A stretch of DNA of 31,530 nucleotides from an uncultured Collinsella sp. (GTDB lineage: Bacteria; Actinomycetota; Coriobacteriia; Coriobacteriales; Coriobacteriaceae): contig CAUADW010000017.1 in the NCBI GenBank assembly GCA_958427895.1, positions 1-31,530 on the forward strand. Direction: 5' to 3'. The notes under the pieces were generated by a model. It did not search any database. It worked only from the letters and a program-made list of their open reading frames with translations, and was not told where the DNA came from. Below are positions 9,101 through 16,848 of this stretch, in pieces. The translations under genes were made by a program, and so were the position numbers. Every line of letters starts with the position of its first letter. Within the stretch, counting starts at the first letter, position 1.

Positions 9101-9281
9101 TAACGGCAAATGCCAACCTACTGGGCGCCGGGGCATTGAACTCCTGAACCTCGGGGTCAAAGCCGTGGTTGCGGAAGATCTGAGCGATATCTTCGGCAGC
9201 CAAGCGCTCTTCTTCGCTGCATGCCGGCGTAATGCCGGTGTTCTGCAGCAGGTGGTTAATATAGTTCTGGGTGTTCGCCAT
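6123..9281 (-). CDS. M28-peptidase-like membrane protein with a long acidic insertion
   Basis: A 1052-residue protein. The N-terminal part resembles the zinc peptidase family M28: VAHYDSP at 136-142, two membrane segments near 56-95, two more near 163-205, then a TSGAVCNKSSVAAM segment (218-230) where M28 enzymes have D-N-x-S-G. The fold seems to resume at 904 with FVATGASD (914-921), FFINLESVGAG (942-952) and KTDAYA (996-1001). Between them lie about 660 residues of low-complexity acidic, Ala/Pro/Glu-rich, probably disordered sequence. Several metal ligands look lost (see findings), so it may be an inactive or modified peptidase. Upstream frame extends 50 codons, but ATG 9281 has GTGGAGC before it and gives a sensible N-terminus. 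It appears to be the first gene of a two-gene unit. Confidence 0.8.
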   Translation of the reverse strand: MANTQNYINHLLQNTGITPACSEEERLAAEDIAQIFRNHGFDPEVQEFNAPAPSRLAFAVTGILAFAGALLMGIGGGIGLVGTLLAIVGAVLYVLERTGHPVVSRLGKTGVSQNVIAYHKASGPLASPRNRPVVVVAHYDSPRAELLAREPYASYRALIAKLLSVATVAPAAVAILRILPLPGALKVLLWIVAILASLVALANAANIISNRHILPYTSGAVCNKSSVAAMLGVMDNVAPFQGENEFPDDVPFDTYFGEQKRRAEEMARAAAEYAAAQQQNDYGNTIEYEEPTYAEDEFGQPIAPDAQTEPEQGEAFDEQIEGFEGASADETLIGAIVPEDQNQAVQAEEFNDEVPAAESAEEPAAVEPEPKLYRNAAGNIRFGSDAIRALGMLPESCTLDYEEGEEPTFEPEPAPVVTVDDESAAVTAAVAEPEAVSAIDPAAGLDILAPAAPAQDVADESDDDYVEQPRRVSYESDTDFSAEIPAATPHADIASAFSSIGASASNFFKGALAKGKKFVDDFEEKRAAAREAAEQEAIAQQQAAEAARELAAQEFEQNEAVQSVPVDAAEATTSFESQQPTSADVVEATTSFEAQQHVDSTMSFDAAKFDSTITFEKQGTAIAESLPVSDEQGDAVDDDEPIDAAEDEPVEANSGEEQYAAADQGDSTEAEQEEVSVVSETLETDESRPYSTQIFTMPTPSGSGATVADVAPTQDETVDSLMAQISSQASPRPQMNVPDPASAPSPAPSSSPLASVPDPSLPSMKQANVASRTSLFDLPDPSAQVNDPFATAQGPEPTSAPVAPPMPVAPGAQPIETIPAPAPAAPKSRKRGLGGLFGRKKKNEQDSMSDWLGVEDDYDAKKSGRGIGSWDNFEDDNDGWKGGATSSDGASSEDMLSAVASMGDDELLGHDIWFVATGASDCDGAGMKAFLASHRDKLRGVFFINLESVGAGRLSVVTVEGEQQLLKGDRRIMNLVSKVCKSFHVDCGALEMPYAKTDAYAALEASRRALTIAGVDGTRLACARTWDDLPHNVNPTNIATVSEVVTEVIRRS

Positions 9282-9479
9282 GTGCGCTCCACATCCATAA
9301 TCCGACAAATAGGCCCAATGCATGCACATTAGAACCGTATATAGTCGAAAGTATACCCCGAGCGAGCGCAAACGACCGAATTCGGGCCATCTTAACGCCC
9401 CGAGCGGACAAGGATATAGCCTAATCTCCATATCGGACTAAAATCATGGCAGCAAACCACCTTCTCATGCGAGGACTCT
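9282..9479. other. divergent intergenic region
   Basis: This 198-bp spacer separates the minus-strand M28-like gene from the plus-strand WYL pair and must hold promoters for both. The clearest element is TATACT on the minus strand (9354-9349) as a -10 candidate, without a convincing -35. I see no RNA gene or repeat here. Confidence 0.4.
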
Positions 9480-10502
9480 ATGACGGCAAGCGACGCGACC
9501 GCGACAATTAAAAAGGGGAATTCGGAGCCCAGTTTCGATAAAACGGCTCAGCGCATCCTCAATCTTTTCTTTGTGCTCAATAGCTCCCCCGAACCGCTGA
9601 CGACCGAGCAGATCGTCTTGGATTCTGACCTGGGATATGGCTCGGGCAACATCGACTCGGATAAGCGCAAGTTTCGGCGCGATCGTGACAAACTGCTCGA
9701 GCGTGGCATCTTAATCAAGGAGGTTCGCCCCACCGGCGCGCAGGAGACCGAGGAAAGCTCGTGGACAATCGACCGCGAGCACACGTTTGCGGCAGGCGGC
9801 CTCATTACCGCAGACGACGCCGATATCCTGCTCAACGCCATCGACCAGACACTAGCGGCCGGCTCATCCACTTTTGCCGCACCGCTTGCCGATATTCGCT
9901 CCAAGATTGCCTATCTCACCGGCAGGACGACGGTAGACGAGGCGCCGATCAGCCGCTCTCCCACCGTCGATGCGGTTTGGAGCGCCTTTGCCGAGCGTTG
10001 TGCGCTGCGATTTTTATATCAGAACGGACGCGGCGAGCAGAAAGAACGTACCGTCTGCGTCTACGGCATGTTCGAGCGCGAGGGCGTGGCGTACTTCTGT
10101 GGCCTCGACAACGTCACCGACGACATCAGGACATTCCGCTGCGACCGTATCGTACGCGCTTGGCGTCCTTCGAAGGCCTACGTCATCCCCGCGAACTTCA
10201 ATCTCAACGACTATCTGTTCTTTGAATTCGATTTTGCCGACCGACCGCCCGTTGCAGCCACGTTCTCGTTCGCCCCTCAGACGCAGATCGATATGATCAA
10301 CGGCCTCACGCGCGGGCGAGGTGAGCTCGCACACACCGATGTGGGATGGACCTGGACCGTTGACGTGCGCGATCTTGAAGCCGCCGCCTCATTTTGCATG
10401 GCCCACGCCATGGACGGCATGAGGCCCATGGCCCCCAAATCGCTCAAGCAGGCGTGGAACCACCTCATCGAAAGGACGGTGCACGAGTATGCCCGTGCGT
10501 AA
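9480..10502 (+). CDS. WYL-domain transcriptional regulator, PafB-like position
   Basis: A 340-residue regulator of the HTH-WYL type. The N-terminal half (about residues 19-80: KTAQRILNLFFVLN, then a helix-turn-helix ending DRDKLLERGI) resembles the DeoR/YafY-like winged helix. The WYL sensor domain lies around 180-235 (RFLYQNGRGEQKER, FCGLDN, FRCDRIVRAW). A C-terminal extension of the kind seen after WYL domains follows. The ATG has GAGGA six bases upstream. The next gene overlaps it by 14 bp and is a second WYL regulator, an arrangement like pafB-pafC of actinobacteria, whose products act together as a DNA-damage transcription activator. No proteasome genes are in the window, so this assignment is inferred from domain type and pairing only. 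Confidence 0.85.
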   Translation: MTASDATATIKKGNSEPSFDKTAQRILNLFFVLNSSPEPLTTEQIVLDSDLGYGSGNIDSDKRKFRRDRDKLLERGILIKEVRPTGAQETEESSWTIDREHTFAAGGLITADDADILLNAIDQTLAAGSSTFAAPLADIRSKIAYLTGRTTVDEAPISRSPTVDAVWSAFAERCALRFLYQNGRGEQKERTVCVYGMFEREGVAYFCGLDNVTDDIRTFRCDRIVRAWRPSKAYVIPANFNLNDYLFFEFDFADRPPVAATFSFAPQTQIDMINGLTRGRGELAHTDVGWTWTVDVRDLEAAASFCMAHAMDGMRPMAPKSLKQAWNHLIERTVHEYARA

Positions 10503-11406
10503 ACTCACCAGCGAGCAGAGACTCTCGCGCGCCATCGACATCATGGAAGCCCTCTACGCCGCCGGCGAGAGCGGCATGACACGAACCGAGATTTGCAGTC
10601 GCTTTGACATCACGGGGGTGTCGCTCGACGAGATTCTCGAGATCGTCTCGACGCTCGCGGACCGAGAATCGGGCGCACGCATCATCTGCGAATGCCGCGG
10701 CGAGCGTGTGGTCCTCACCGGTGACGCCGGTCGTGTGCTACCGCTGCGCCTGAGTGCCGCCGAGGGCGCTGTGCTCAACCATGAACTTGAATCGTTGGGG
10801 ATCGAGCCCCAGGCGGCGGCTCGGATTCGACATGCTCTTCTACCCGAAGAGCTCGGCTATAACCAGCGCGTCTTTGACACCGTCAACCACGGGTCGCACT
10901 GGCAGCAGCTGAGCTGCGCCATTCAGGACGGCGTTCGCTGCCGCATCTCGTATCGCTCGATGGACGATGCACGGCCACGTGAGCGTCTGGTCGACCCCTT
11001 GCGCATTACGGCAAACGGCGACCAAACATACCTGATTGCCTGGGACATCGCGGTCGATGAGCAGCGCACCTATCGCATGGATAAAATCGAGGGACTCGCC
11101 TTGACGGAAGACTCCGTCGTGCCTCATGCACCGGACGTCACATCCCTCCACGATTCCCTTGCTCGGACGCAGCGTAGCGCAAAGCTCTTGATGCCATTCG
11201 ATATGGCGGAGTATCTGGACTGGGCCGGCATCACCCTAATCGAGCGCAGCGGGGCAGACATGGCAACGGTAACCGTGCATTACGGCTCCGAGCGTTGGCT
11301 ACTGAGCCAGATAATTGCAGCGGGCGGAGCCATCCACATCTTGGATGACCCCGCCCTGTCAAAGCGTCTGTGCGATATGGCAAAAACCCTCGTCTGTCCG
11401 CTTTAA
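10489..11406 (+). CDS. WYL-domain transcriptional regulator, PafC-like position
   Basis: A 305-residue partner of the preceding gene. N-terminal helix-turn-helix (about 9-75: SRAIDIMEALYAAGESGMTR, then RFDITGVSLDEILEIVS), WYL domain around 155-205 (RCRISYRSMDD, then TYLIAWDIAVDEQRTYRMDKI) and a C-terminal extension. The start overlaps the upstream stop by 14 bp, so translation is probably coupled; the nearest purine-rich site (AAAGGA) is about 12 bases away. Its TAA shares bases with the stop codon of the convergent dinG-type gene. WYL domains are thought to bind nucleic acid or nucleotide ligands and control the attached DNA-binding domain. Confidence 0.85.
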   Translation: MPVRKLTSEQRLSRAIDIMEALYAAGESGMTRTEICSRFDITGVSLDEILEIVSTLADRESGARIICECRGERVVLTGDAGRVLPLRLSAAEGAVLNHELESLGIEPQAAARIRHALLPEELGYNQRVFDTVNHGSHWQQLSCAIQDGVRCRISYRSMDDARPRERLVDPLRITANGDQTYLIAWDIAVDEQRTYRMDKIEGLALTEDSVVPHAPDVTSLHDSLARTQRSAKLLMPFDMAEYLDWAGITLIERSGADMATVTVHYGSERWLLSQIIAAGGAIHILDDPALSKRLCDMAKTLVCPL

Positions 11407-14297
11407 CGCCGCCGCTCGTGGCGTGCGCGCCACAGTTGCAGATAGTGCCCGATCTGCGCCGATTCGATGCGCTGGTAGGAGCTCGTGGGTAGCGACGTTA
11501 AGAACTTCTTTCCGTAGCCCTTCGTCACCAGGCGCGGGTCGGCCAGAATCAGCACGCCGCAATCGGTCGACGAGCGGATAAGGCGGCCGGCCGCCTGCTT
11601 GACCTCGAGCACCGCCTCGGGCAGCGAATAGCGCGCCCAAGCGCGGTCTTCGCGCAGGTTGCGCTCGCACGAGAGCGGGTCCGTGGGGCTCGAGAACGGC
11701 AGCTTGGGAATGATGACGCAGCGCAGCGTCTCGCCGCTGGCGTCGAATCCCTCCCAAAAGGCCTTAAGAGCAAAAAGCGACGAGGTCGGCTCGTTGATAA
11801 ACCGGTCGCGCAGGCGACGAGGAGATGAGTTGCGCTGCTGGCAGTTGAGCTCCAGACCCGCACGGGCCATCTTGGGCTCAACGCGGGCGTACAGGTCTTC
11901 CATGTCGCGCCGATTGGTGAACAGTGTGAGCACCGATCCGCCCATGGCAAGATGGGCGTCGACCAGCACGCGCTCGAGCGCCGTAAGATAGCTCTCACGA
12001 TCGCGCGGATCGGGGATATCGCCCGCAACGACTACAGCCATGTTCGAATCGAAGTCGTAGCTCGAGTCCAAGTGCAGCGACGAGGATGTTGAAGCACCGA
12101 TGCGATCGAGACCGACCGCGTGGTTAAAGTGTTCAAAGCTTTTGGACACCGTCATGGTCGCCGAGGCAAAGATAGCCGTGTGAACCTCGGGCAGCCACTC
12201 GGTTGCCAAGGCCTCGCCAATGTCGATGCGCTCTGCGGTCATTGACTCTCCGCCGGCACGCAGCCTGCGATTGACCTGCAGCGAATACACGTAGTGTTCA
12301 TCGGTGCCGTCAATGATGAGTTTGAGGTTCTCGGCCAGCTCGTGCAGGCGGCGCGAAATATCACCCAGGTCGACAACAACCTCGGGCTTGTCGGCGGCGA
12401 CGGCTTGCACCAGCGCGTCGACGCTCTTGTCAGCTTGTTCCAATGCGTCGATGGCAGTGTAGGCCGACGGTAAGAAATCATGCCAGTCGTCAGATTCGCG
12501 CAGCTCGGGGCCAATCCATAGATTGGCATTGTCATAACCCCCACGGGCACGGCGGCCGAGCTCGCGAACGCCATCGAACACGTCGGCGATTGCCATGCTC
12601 GCGCGCGCAACCGTCGACGTCGCCTTGGCAGTAAGGCCCAAATAGAGCGTAGAGCCCTCGGAGGTTGCCAAATCACGGGAGACCTGGCTTAGCGCACCGG
12701 TGCTCGAGCCACCCAGGCGCTCAAACAGAACGCGTGATTCGTCCGCCGACACCACGCGCGCCCACTGACGGCGCGCCTCGCGCTCGATAGAATGAGCCTC
12801 GTCGATTACCCAATGACGAATCGGAGGCAAAATCCTGCCCTCGGCCGCAACATTGCGGAACAGCAGGGAATGGTTGGTGACCACCACATCGGCATGCGCC
12901 GCACGACGGCGAGCGCCGTGGACCAAACATTTATCAGGGAAAAACGGGCAGAGGCGGCGAGCACACTCGCGCGAGGCCGTCGTAAAGTCGGGGCGGTTGA
13001 CGCTGCGCCACCGAATGCCAAGCGAGTCGAGGTCGCCATCGGCTGATTGGCAGACGTACGCCATAATGACCGCGACCGCCGTGAGCGTGTCCGCCGGATC
13101 GCGCTTGGTGGTAATCTCGACCTGGCCTCGGCTCATGCGCTCAAGCTTGCGCAGGCACGGATAGTGGTCATAGCCCTTGAGAGCGCAAAATGACAGACCA
13201 CCGTCCAGTTGCTCGGCAAGTTTTGGCAGCTCATGGTACATGAGCTGGTCTGCAAGATTGTTCGATTTGGTCGCAATACCAACCGTGATGTTGTTACGGC
13301 GTGCCGCCTCGGCAAAAGGCACCAGATAGGCCATCGATTTGCCGACGCCTGTGCCCGCCTCAATTACACGATGAGTGCCCGTGACCAGCGCATCGCGGAC
13401 CTCGAGCGCCATCGCGATCTGCTCATCACGCGGCTCGTAAGTGGGATACATGCGATTGACCAGGCCACCTGGCGCATAGTCTGCCTCAATCTCCTCACGA
13501 CTCGGCATCTTGAGGACCGGCAGTTCGTCGGCGTCCACCCGATCGACGGCGCGATCGGCCTTGAGAACGTCAGTACGAGCGGCGCTGAGAGAGAAGATAG
13601 AACCAGGGTTCTGCCCTGCCAAGAATGAGAAGATAGGACGATAGGACCAAGGCACATCCGGATGCATGTCGGCTAGGCGCGCCATGAGGCCCTGGGGCAA
13701 GTCGGTGAGTGCCACAAGCAACACGCGCCATACGCCACACAGGGCGTCGACGTCGGCATTGGCACGGTGTGATACCGAGTCACAGCCAAACAGATCGGCC
13801 ATAAAAGACAGCTTGTGCGAGGCCAGGCGCGGAAGCGCGATTCGCGACAGCGCCAGCGAATCGATCCAAATATCGCTCACATTGACGCCGCCTTTGACCG
13901 ACTCGATAAACGAGCGGTCGAACGTGGCGTTATGTGCAATCACCGGGCAACCACCGACAAAATCGGCGAGGGCGGCGACGGCCTCAACGGCCGACGGGGC
14001 ATCTGCCACATCGGCATTTGTAATGCTCGTGAGCTCGGTAATCTCGGCAGGAATCAGCTGCTTGGGATGCACGAAGGTATCGAAGCGGTCGATAACCTCG
14101 CGGCCCGAAAGACGGGCCGCCGAGATCTCGATCAGCTCGTTGTCCTGCACCGAAAGACCCGTGGTCTCGGTATCGAGGACAATCACATCTTCCTCGATGA
14201 GGCCGAAGGACTGCGTTTTGGCGCGTTCGGCTAGCGTGGCATAGGAGTCGATGACAAACTGCGGCGTTCCTGACGAAACCGCGTCCTCGATTAGCAT
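11403..14297 (-). CDS. dinG: DinG-family helicase with N-terminal DEDDh exonuclease
   Basis: A 964-residue DNA repair protein. Residues 38-190 form a DnaQ-like 3'-5' exonuclease with all DEDDh motifs: VLDTETTG (D42, E44), HNATFD (D127), HRANAD (H177, D182). The XPD/DinG helicase part follows: Walker A EAGTGVGKS (313-321), four cysteines 381, 445, 450 and 457 placed as for an iron-sulfur cluster, and DEAH at 499-502. The C-terminal helicase motifs include the FWEGFDASGE segment and QAAGRLIRSS. This fusion is known for DinG of Gram-positive bacteria, while E. coli DinG lacks the exonuclease. The start overlaps the ddl stop by 7 bp, suggesting translational coupling. Convergent overlap of 4 bp with the WYL gene. 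Confidence 0.93.
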   Translation of the reverse strand: MLIEDAVSSGTPQFVIDSYATLAERAKTQSFGLIEEDVIVLDTETTGLSVQDNELIEISAARLSGREVIDRFDTFVHPKQLIPAEITELTSITNADVADAPSAVEAVAALADFVGGCPVIAHNATFDRSFIESVKGGVNVSDIWIDSLALSRIALPRLASHKLSFMADLFGCDSVSHRANADVDALCGVWRVLLVALTDLPQGLMARLADMHPDVPWSYRPIFSFLAGQNPGSIFSLSAARTDVLKADRAVDRVDADELPVLKMPSREEIEADYAPGGLVNRMYPTYEPRDEQIAMALEVRDALVTGTHRVIEAGTGVGKSMAYLVPFAEAARRNNITVGIATKSNNLADQLMYHELPKLAEQLDGGLSFCALKGYDHYPCLRKLERMSRGQVEITTKRDPADTLTAVAVIMAYVCQSADGDLDSLGIRWRSVNRPDFTTASRECARRLCPFFPDKCLVHGARRRAAHADVVVTNHSLLFRNVAAEGRILPPIRHWVIDEAHSIEREARRQWARVVSADESRVLFERLGGSSTGALSQVSRDLATSEGSTLYLGLTAKATSTVARASMAIADVFDGVRELGRRARGGYDNANLWIGPELRESDDWHDFLPSAYTAIDALEQADKSVDALVQAVAADKPEVVVDLGDISRRLHELAENLKLIIDGTDEHYVYSLQVNRRLRAGGESMTAERIDIGEALATEWLPEVHTAIFASATMTVSKSFEHFNHAVGLDRIGASTSSSLHLDSSYDFDSNMAVVVAGDIPDPRDRESYLTALERVLVDAHLAMGGSVLTLFTNRRDMEDLYARVEPKMARAGLELNCQQRNSSPRRLRDRFINEPTSSLFALKAFWEGFDASGETLRCVIIPKLPFSSPTDPLSCERNLREDRAWARYSLPEAVLEVKQAAGRLIRSSTDCGVLILADPRLVTKGYGKKFLTSLPTSSYQRIESAQIGHYLQLWRARHERRR

Positions 14298-15256
14298 GCA
14301 ATGCCCGCTCGACGAAGACCCATACGGATCAGACTGTCACAGACCTGCGGGAACGTCATGTCGTCGGTGTGGCGGATCTCATCCGGATACAGCGACGTAT
14401 CGGTCATGCCGGGAATGGTATTGGTCTCGAGGATAACGGGGCCGTCCTCGCTCACGATAAAGTCGCTGCGCGAGATACCCAGGCACCCGAGGGCCTTGTG
14501 AGCGGCACAGGCAAGCTCCTGGGCACGAGCGTAGTTCTCGGGTGAAATCTGCGCCGGAATGCGATGGATGTCCGTAGGGTCGACATATTTCACGTCCAGA
14601 TCGTAGAACTCGCAGTCCTCGGGCTTACGAATCTCGACAATCGGCAGAGCGCGCACGTCATCTTCGCCGTATACGCCGACGGTGATCTCGGTACCCTCGA
14701 TGCACTTCTCGACCAGCACTTTGTCGCCGTACTCAAACGCCTTGGCGATTGCCGCGGGCAGCTCGGAGGGCTCATGGACCAGGGAAATGCCATAGCTGGA
14801 ACCGTTGACGGCCGGCTTCACAAAGCAGCGCTCGCCACAGACCTCGACGATATGATCGATATCGACTTCATCGCCCACCTCGAGCGCAAGGCCGGGGGCA
14901 ATGGGAATGCCCGCCTTGGCGTACAGGAGCTTAGAGACTTCCTTGTCGGCACCGCAGGCGCTGGCAAGCACGCCCGAGGCCGTGTAGGGGATACCCAGGG
15001 TCTCCATGGCACCCTGCATGGCGCCATCCTCGCCGCCGGCACCGTGCATGGCGATAAACGCCACATCAAAGCCGCCGGTCGCCATGGTTACCATAAAATC
15101 ATCAGCGGCCGTGTCGAGCAGATCCACCGAGGTGTAGCCGGCTTCCTTCAGTGCCACCACAACGTTCTTTCCCGAATTGAGCGAGATCTCGCGCTCGGCG
15201 GAATGACCGCCCGCCAAGACCGCTACGTGCATGTTCTCTAGGCTTTTACCCGGCAT
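14291..15256 (-). CDS. ddl: D-alanine--D-alanine ligase
   Basis: Cytosolic ATP-grasp ligase that joins two D-alanines for the peptidoglycan stem peptide. The 321-residue product shows the family motifs in order: GGHSAEREISLNSG (N-terminal, with the catalytic Glu), MHGAGGEDGAMQG, KPAVNGSSYGISLV, EKCIEGTEITVGV, and LETNTIPGMTDTSLYP containing the metal-binding Glu/Asn and C-terminal Ser. Length is at the short end of normal (300-370). ATG 15256 has GAGGAGG nine bases upstream; an internal ATG eight codons later is less well placed. It is followed directly by the dinG-type gene. It is an essential enzyme in most bacteria with peptidoglycan. Confidence 0.96.
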   Translation of the reverse strand: MPGKSLENMHVAVLAGGHSAEREISLNSGKNVVVALKEAGYTSVDLLDTAADDFMVTMATGGFDVAFIAMHGAGGEDGAMQGAMETLGIPYTASGVLASACGADKEVSKLLYAKAGIPIAPGLALEVGDEVDIDHIVEVCGERCFVKPAVNGSSYGISLVHEPSELPAAIAKAFEYGDKVLVEKCIEGTEITVGVYGEDDVRALPIVEIRKPEDCEFYDLDVKYVDPTDIHRIPAQISPENYARAQELACAAHKALGCLGISRSDFIVSEDGPVILETNTIPGMTDTSLYPDEIRHTDDMTFPQVCDSLIRMGLRRAGIAC

Positions 15257-15296
15257 GGGCAGACTCCTCCTCTATAATTTCTGCAGCTGATACCAT

Positions 15297-15326
15297 ATTG
15301 TAGCGATACCCTCTACGTTTCCCCAA
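15297..15326 (-). promoter_or_regulatory. probable promoter of ddl-dinG
   Basis: On the minus strand a -10 TACAAT (15302-15297) is preceded after 18 bp by TTGGGG (15326-15321) as a modest -35. The leader to the ddl ATG would be about 35 bases. The same 85-bp spacer must also drive rlmN on the plus strand; TATAAT at 15273-15278 is a -10 candidate for it. Confidence 0.45.
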
Positions 15327-15341
15327 AATCGAAAGGCTTCC

Positions 15342-16394
15342 ATGAATCCCAGGACTAAATCTCAGGACATTCGCGACTTGAGCCAAAACGATATTCGCGA
15401 GCTCGTGGCCGAACTTGGCCAGCCCGCCTTCCGCGCGAAGCAGCTCATCGAATGGGTCTTCGAGAAGAACGTTTGTTCGTTTGACGATATGACCAACCTT
15501 CCCAAGGCTTTCCGCGAGCAGCTTAAAGAGGCTTTTGCCTTTGACACGCCGACTGAACTAACCAAGCAGGTTTCCAAAGATGGCTCTCGTAAGTATCTGC
15601 TCGAGTACCACGACGGCGTTTCCGTCGAGACTGTCGGTATGCCCCGTCGTAACAAGCTTTCCGTCTGCGTTTCCACCCAGGCAGGCTGCGGCATGGGCTG
15701 CGCCTTTTGCGCTACCGGTCTCAACGGCCTCAAGCGCTCGCTGACCGCTCAAGAGATCGTCGACCAGGCACTTCATGTATCCAACGACTTTGGCGAGCGC
15801 GCCACGAGCGTTGTCTTCATGGGCCAGGGTGAGCCGTTTGCCAACTACGACGAGGTTCTCAAGGCGCTGCGAATCCTCAACGACCCCGATGGCATCGGTA
15901 TCGGCGCTCGTCATCTCACCGTCTCTACCAGCGGCGTTATTCCCGGTATTCGCAAATTTGCCGACATCCCCGAGCAGTTCACGCTTGCCGTTTCCCTGCA
16001 TTCCGCCATCCAGTCGACGCGCAACAAGCTCATGCCCGGCGTTAAGAAGTACACGCTGCTTCGCCTTCACGAGGCGCTTCAGCTCTACACCGAGAAGACT
16101 GGCCGCCGCCCGACTTATGAGTATGCCATGATTGAAGGCGTCAACGATACGAATCCCGAGATGCAGGCGCTCTGCGACTTCTGCGAAGGAACGTTGTGCC
16201 ACGTTAACCTGATCCAGCTTAACGACATCGAGGGCAGCCCGCTCAAGCCATCGCCGATTCATAAGGTTGAGGATCTTCAGCGTCGCCTTGAGTCTCGTGG
16301 CATCGAGACCACGATTCGTAACTCCCGTGGTAACGATATTGACGCCGCTTGCGGACAGCTGAAGCAGCGCTTCAAAGTTCAGAAGCACGCATAG
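15342..16394 (+). CDS. rlmN: 23S rRNA/tRNA adenine-C2 methyltransferase RlmN
   Basis: Radical-SAM enzyme that methylates C2 of A2503 in 23S rRNA and, in well-studied bacteria, A37 of some tRNAs. The 350-residue protein has the CxxxCxxC iron-sulfur motif at C116, C120, C123 (AGCGMGCAFCATG), MGQGEPFANY, the TVSTSGVIPGI segment, and the late catalytic cysteine C337 in DAACGQL that forms the methyl-transfer intermediate. The N-terminal accessory domain (QPAFRAKQLIEWVF) is typical. Length is normal. AAAGG precedes the ATG. A strong terminator 37 bp downstream closes it as a single-gene unit. RlmN rather than Cfr is favoured by housekeeping context and sequence. Confidence 0.96.
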   Translation: MNPRTKSQDIRDLSQNDIRELVAELGQPAFRAKQLIEWVFEKNVCSFDDMTNLPKAFREQLKEAFAFDTPTELTKQVSKDGSRKYLLEYHDGVSVETVGMPRRNKLSVCVSTQAGCGMGCAFCATGLNGLKRSLTAQEIVDQALHVSNDFGERATSVVFMGQGEPFANYDEVLKALRILNDPDGIGIGARHLTVSTSGVIPGIRKFADIPEQFTLAVSLHSAIQSTRNKLMPGVKKYTLLRLHEALQLYTEKTGRRPTYEYAMIEGVNDTNPEMQALCDFCEGTLCHVNLIQLNDIEGSPLKPSPIHKVEDLQRRLESRGIETTIRNSRGNDIDAACGQLKQRFKVQKHA

Positions 16395-16412
16395 GGGAGT
16401 CGCACCCCAAAA

Positions 16413-16428
16413 CGTTTCATGTGAAACA
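16413..16428. other. degenerate parS-like site
   Basis: CGTTTCATGTGAAACA matches the perfect sites at 18.6 kb (TGTTTCACGTGAAACA) at 14 of 16 positions and keeps most of the palindrome. It lies between the rlmN stop and its terminator, about 2.1 kb from the main cluster. It could be a weak ParB site. Confidence 0.45.
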
Positions 16429-16431
16429 TCG

Positions 16432-16468
16432 AACGGCCCCGGTTGCAAGATATGCAACCGGGGCCGTT
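16432..16468 (+). terminator. rho-independent terminator of rlmN
   Basis: A 16-bp perfect stem (16432-16447 with 16453-16468), loop of five, followed by TCATTTATT. Confidence 0.9.
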
Positions 16469-16521
16469 TCATTTATTGGCCTTAATTTTGAATCAGCTGC
16501 TACCTGTCCCATTTTTTACGG

Positions 16522-16565
16522 CCAAAATAAGGGGTCCTTGCCTCGTGAATCAGACAAGAACCCCT
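16522..16565 (-). terminator. terminator of the rsmG/parAB unit
   Basis: On the minus strand an 11-bp stem with one mismatch (16565-16555 with 16540-16530) around a 14-base loop is followed by the U-rich TTATTTTGG. It ends the minus-strand transcript that carries parA, parB and the 84-residue gene. Confidence 0.7.
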
Positions 16566-16585
16566 CAAAATATGCTAAGTAATTG

Positions 16586-16597
16586 TTAGGTACCTAA
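16586..16597. repeat. TTAGGTACCTAA palindrome, copy 1
   Basis: A perfect 12-bp palindrome overlapping the stop codon of the 84-residue gene. The same 13 bases (GTTAGGTACCTAA) recur at 20089-20101. The two copies bracket the parABS-rsmG-jag segment. Confidence 0.6.
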
Positions 16598-16848
16598 TAG
16601 CCTACATTTTCCCATTGGTTGCTAACCCAACCTTGATTAATCTTGGGATTCTTCATTACCTGAGCAGTGCGCATGGCAACATCTTCTGTCATAACATCCA
16701 TTTTCTTCTTGGATGTATCGACAATATCTTGCGCGCTACGAAGCAAACGACCTCGAAGCTCATCGTCTGTCGCGATCTTATAGCCAGCAAAGGCACCAAC
16801 CGCGACAGTCGTCGCCAATTCAATCGCAGTTAAAATCCTATTCCTCAT
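16594..16848 (-). CDS. small membrane protein downstream of parB, function unknown
   Basis: An 84-residue protein with one hydrophobic N-terminal segment (about residues 4-24, ILTAIELATTVAVGAFAGYK) and a charged, probably helical tail. The layout resembles small YtxH-like membrane proteins, but I cannot assign it firmly. The start ATG at 16848 has AAGGAGG five bases upstream; an in-frame ATG six codons earlier lacks such a site. It overlaps the parB stop by 11 bp, so the two are very likely cotranscribed and perhaps translationally coupled. A link to chromosome segregation is inference from position only. Confidence 0.75.
   Translation of the reverse strand: MRNRILTAIELATTVAVGAFAGYKIATDDELRGRLLRSAQDIVDTSKKKMDVMTEDVAMRTAQVMKNPKINQGWVSNQWENVGY

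Noticed and set aside
6078..9332. Very long plus-strand open frame (1084 codons) opposite the M28-like gene
   Set aside because: Arg/Gly/Leu-rich mirror of the acidic low-complexity frame on the minus strand. The minus frame has recognisable M28 motifs, membrane segments and a ribosome site.
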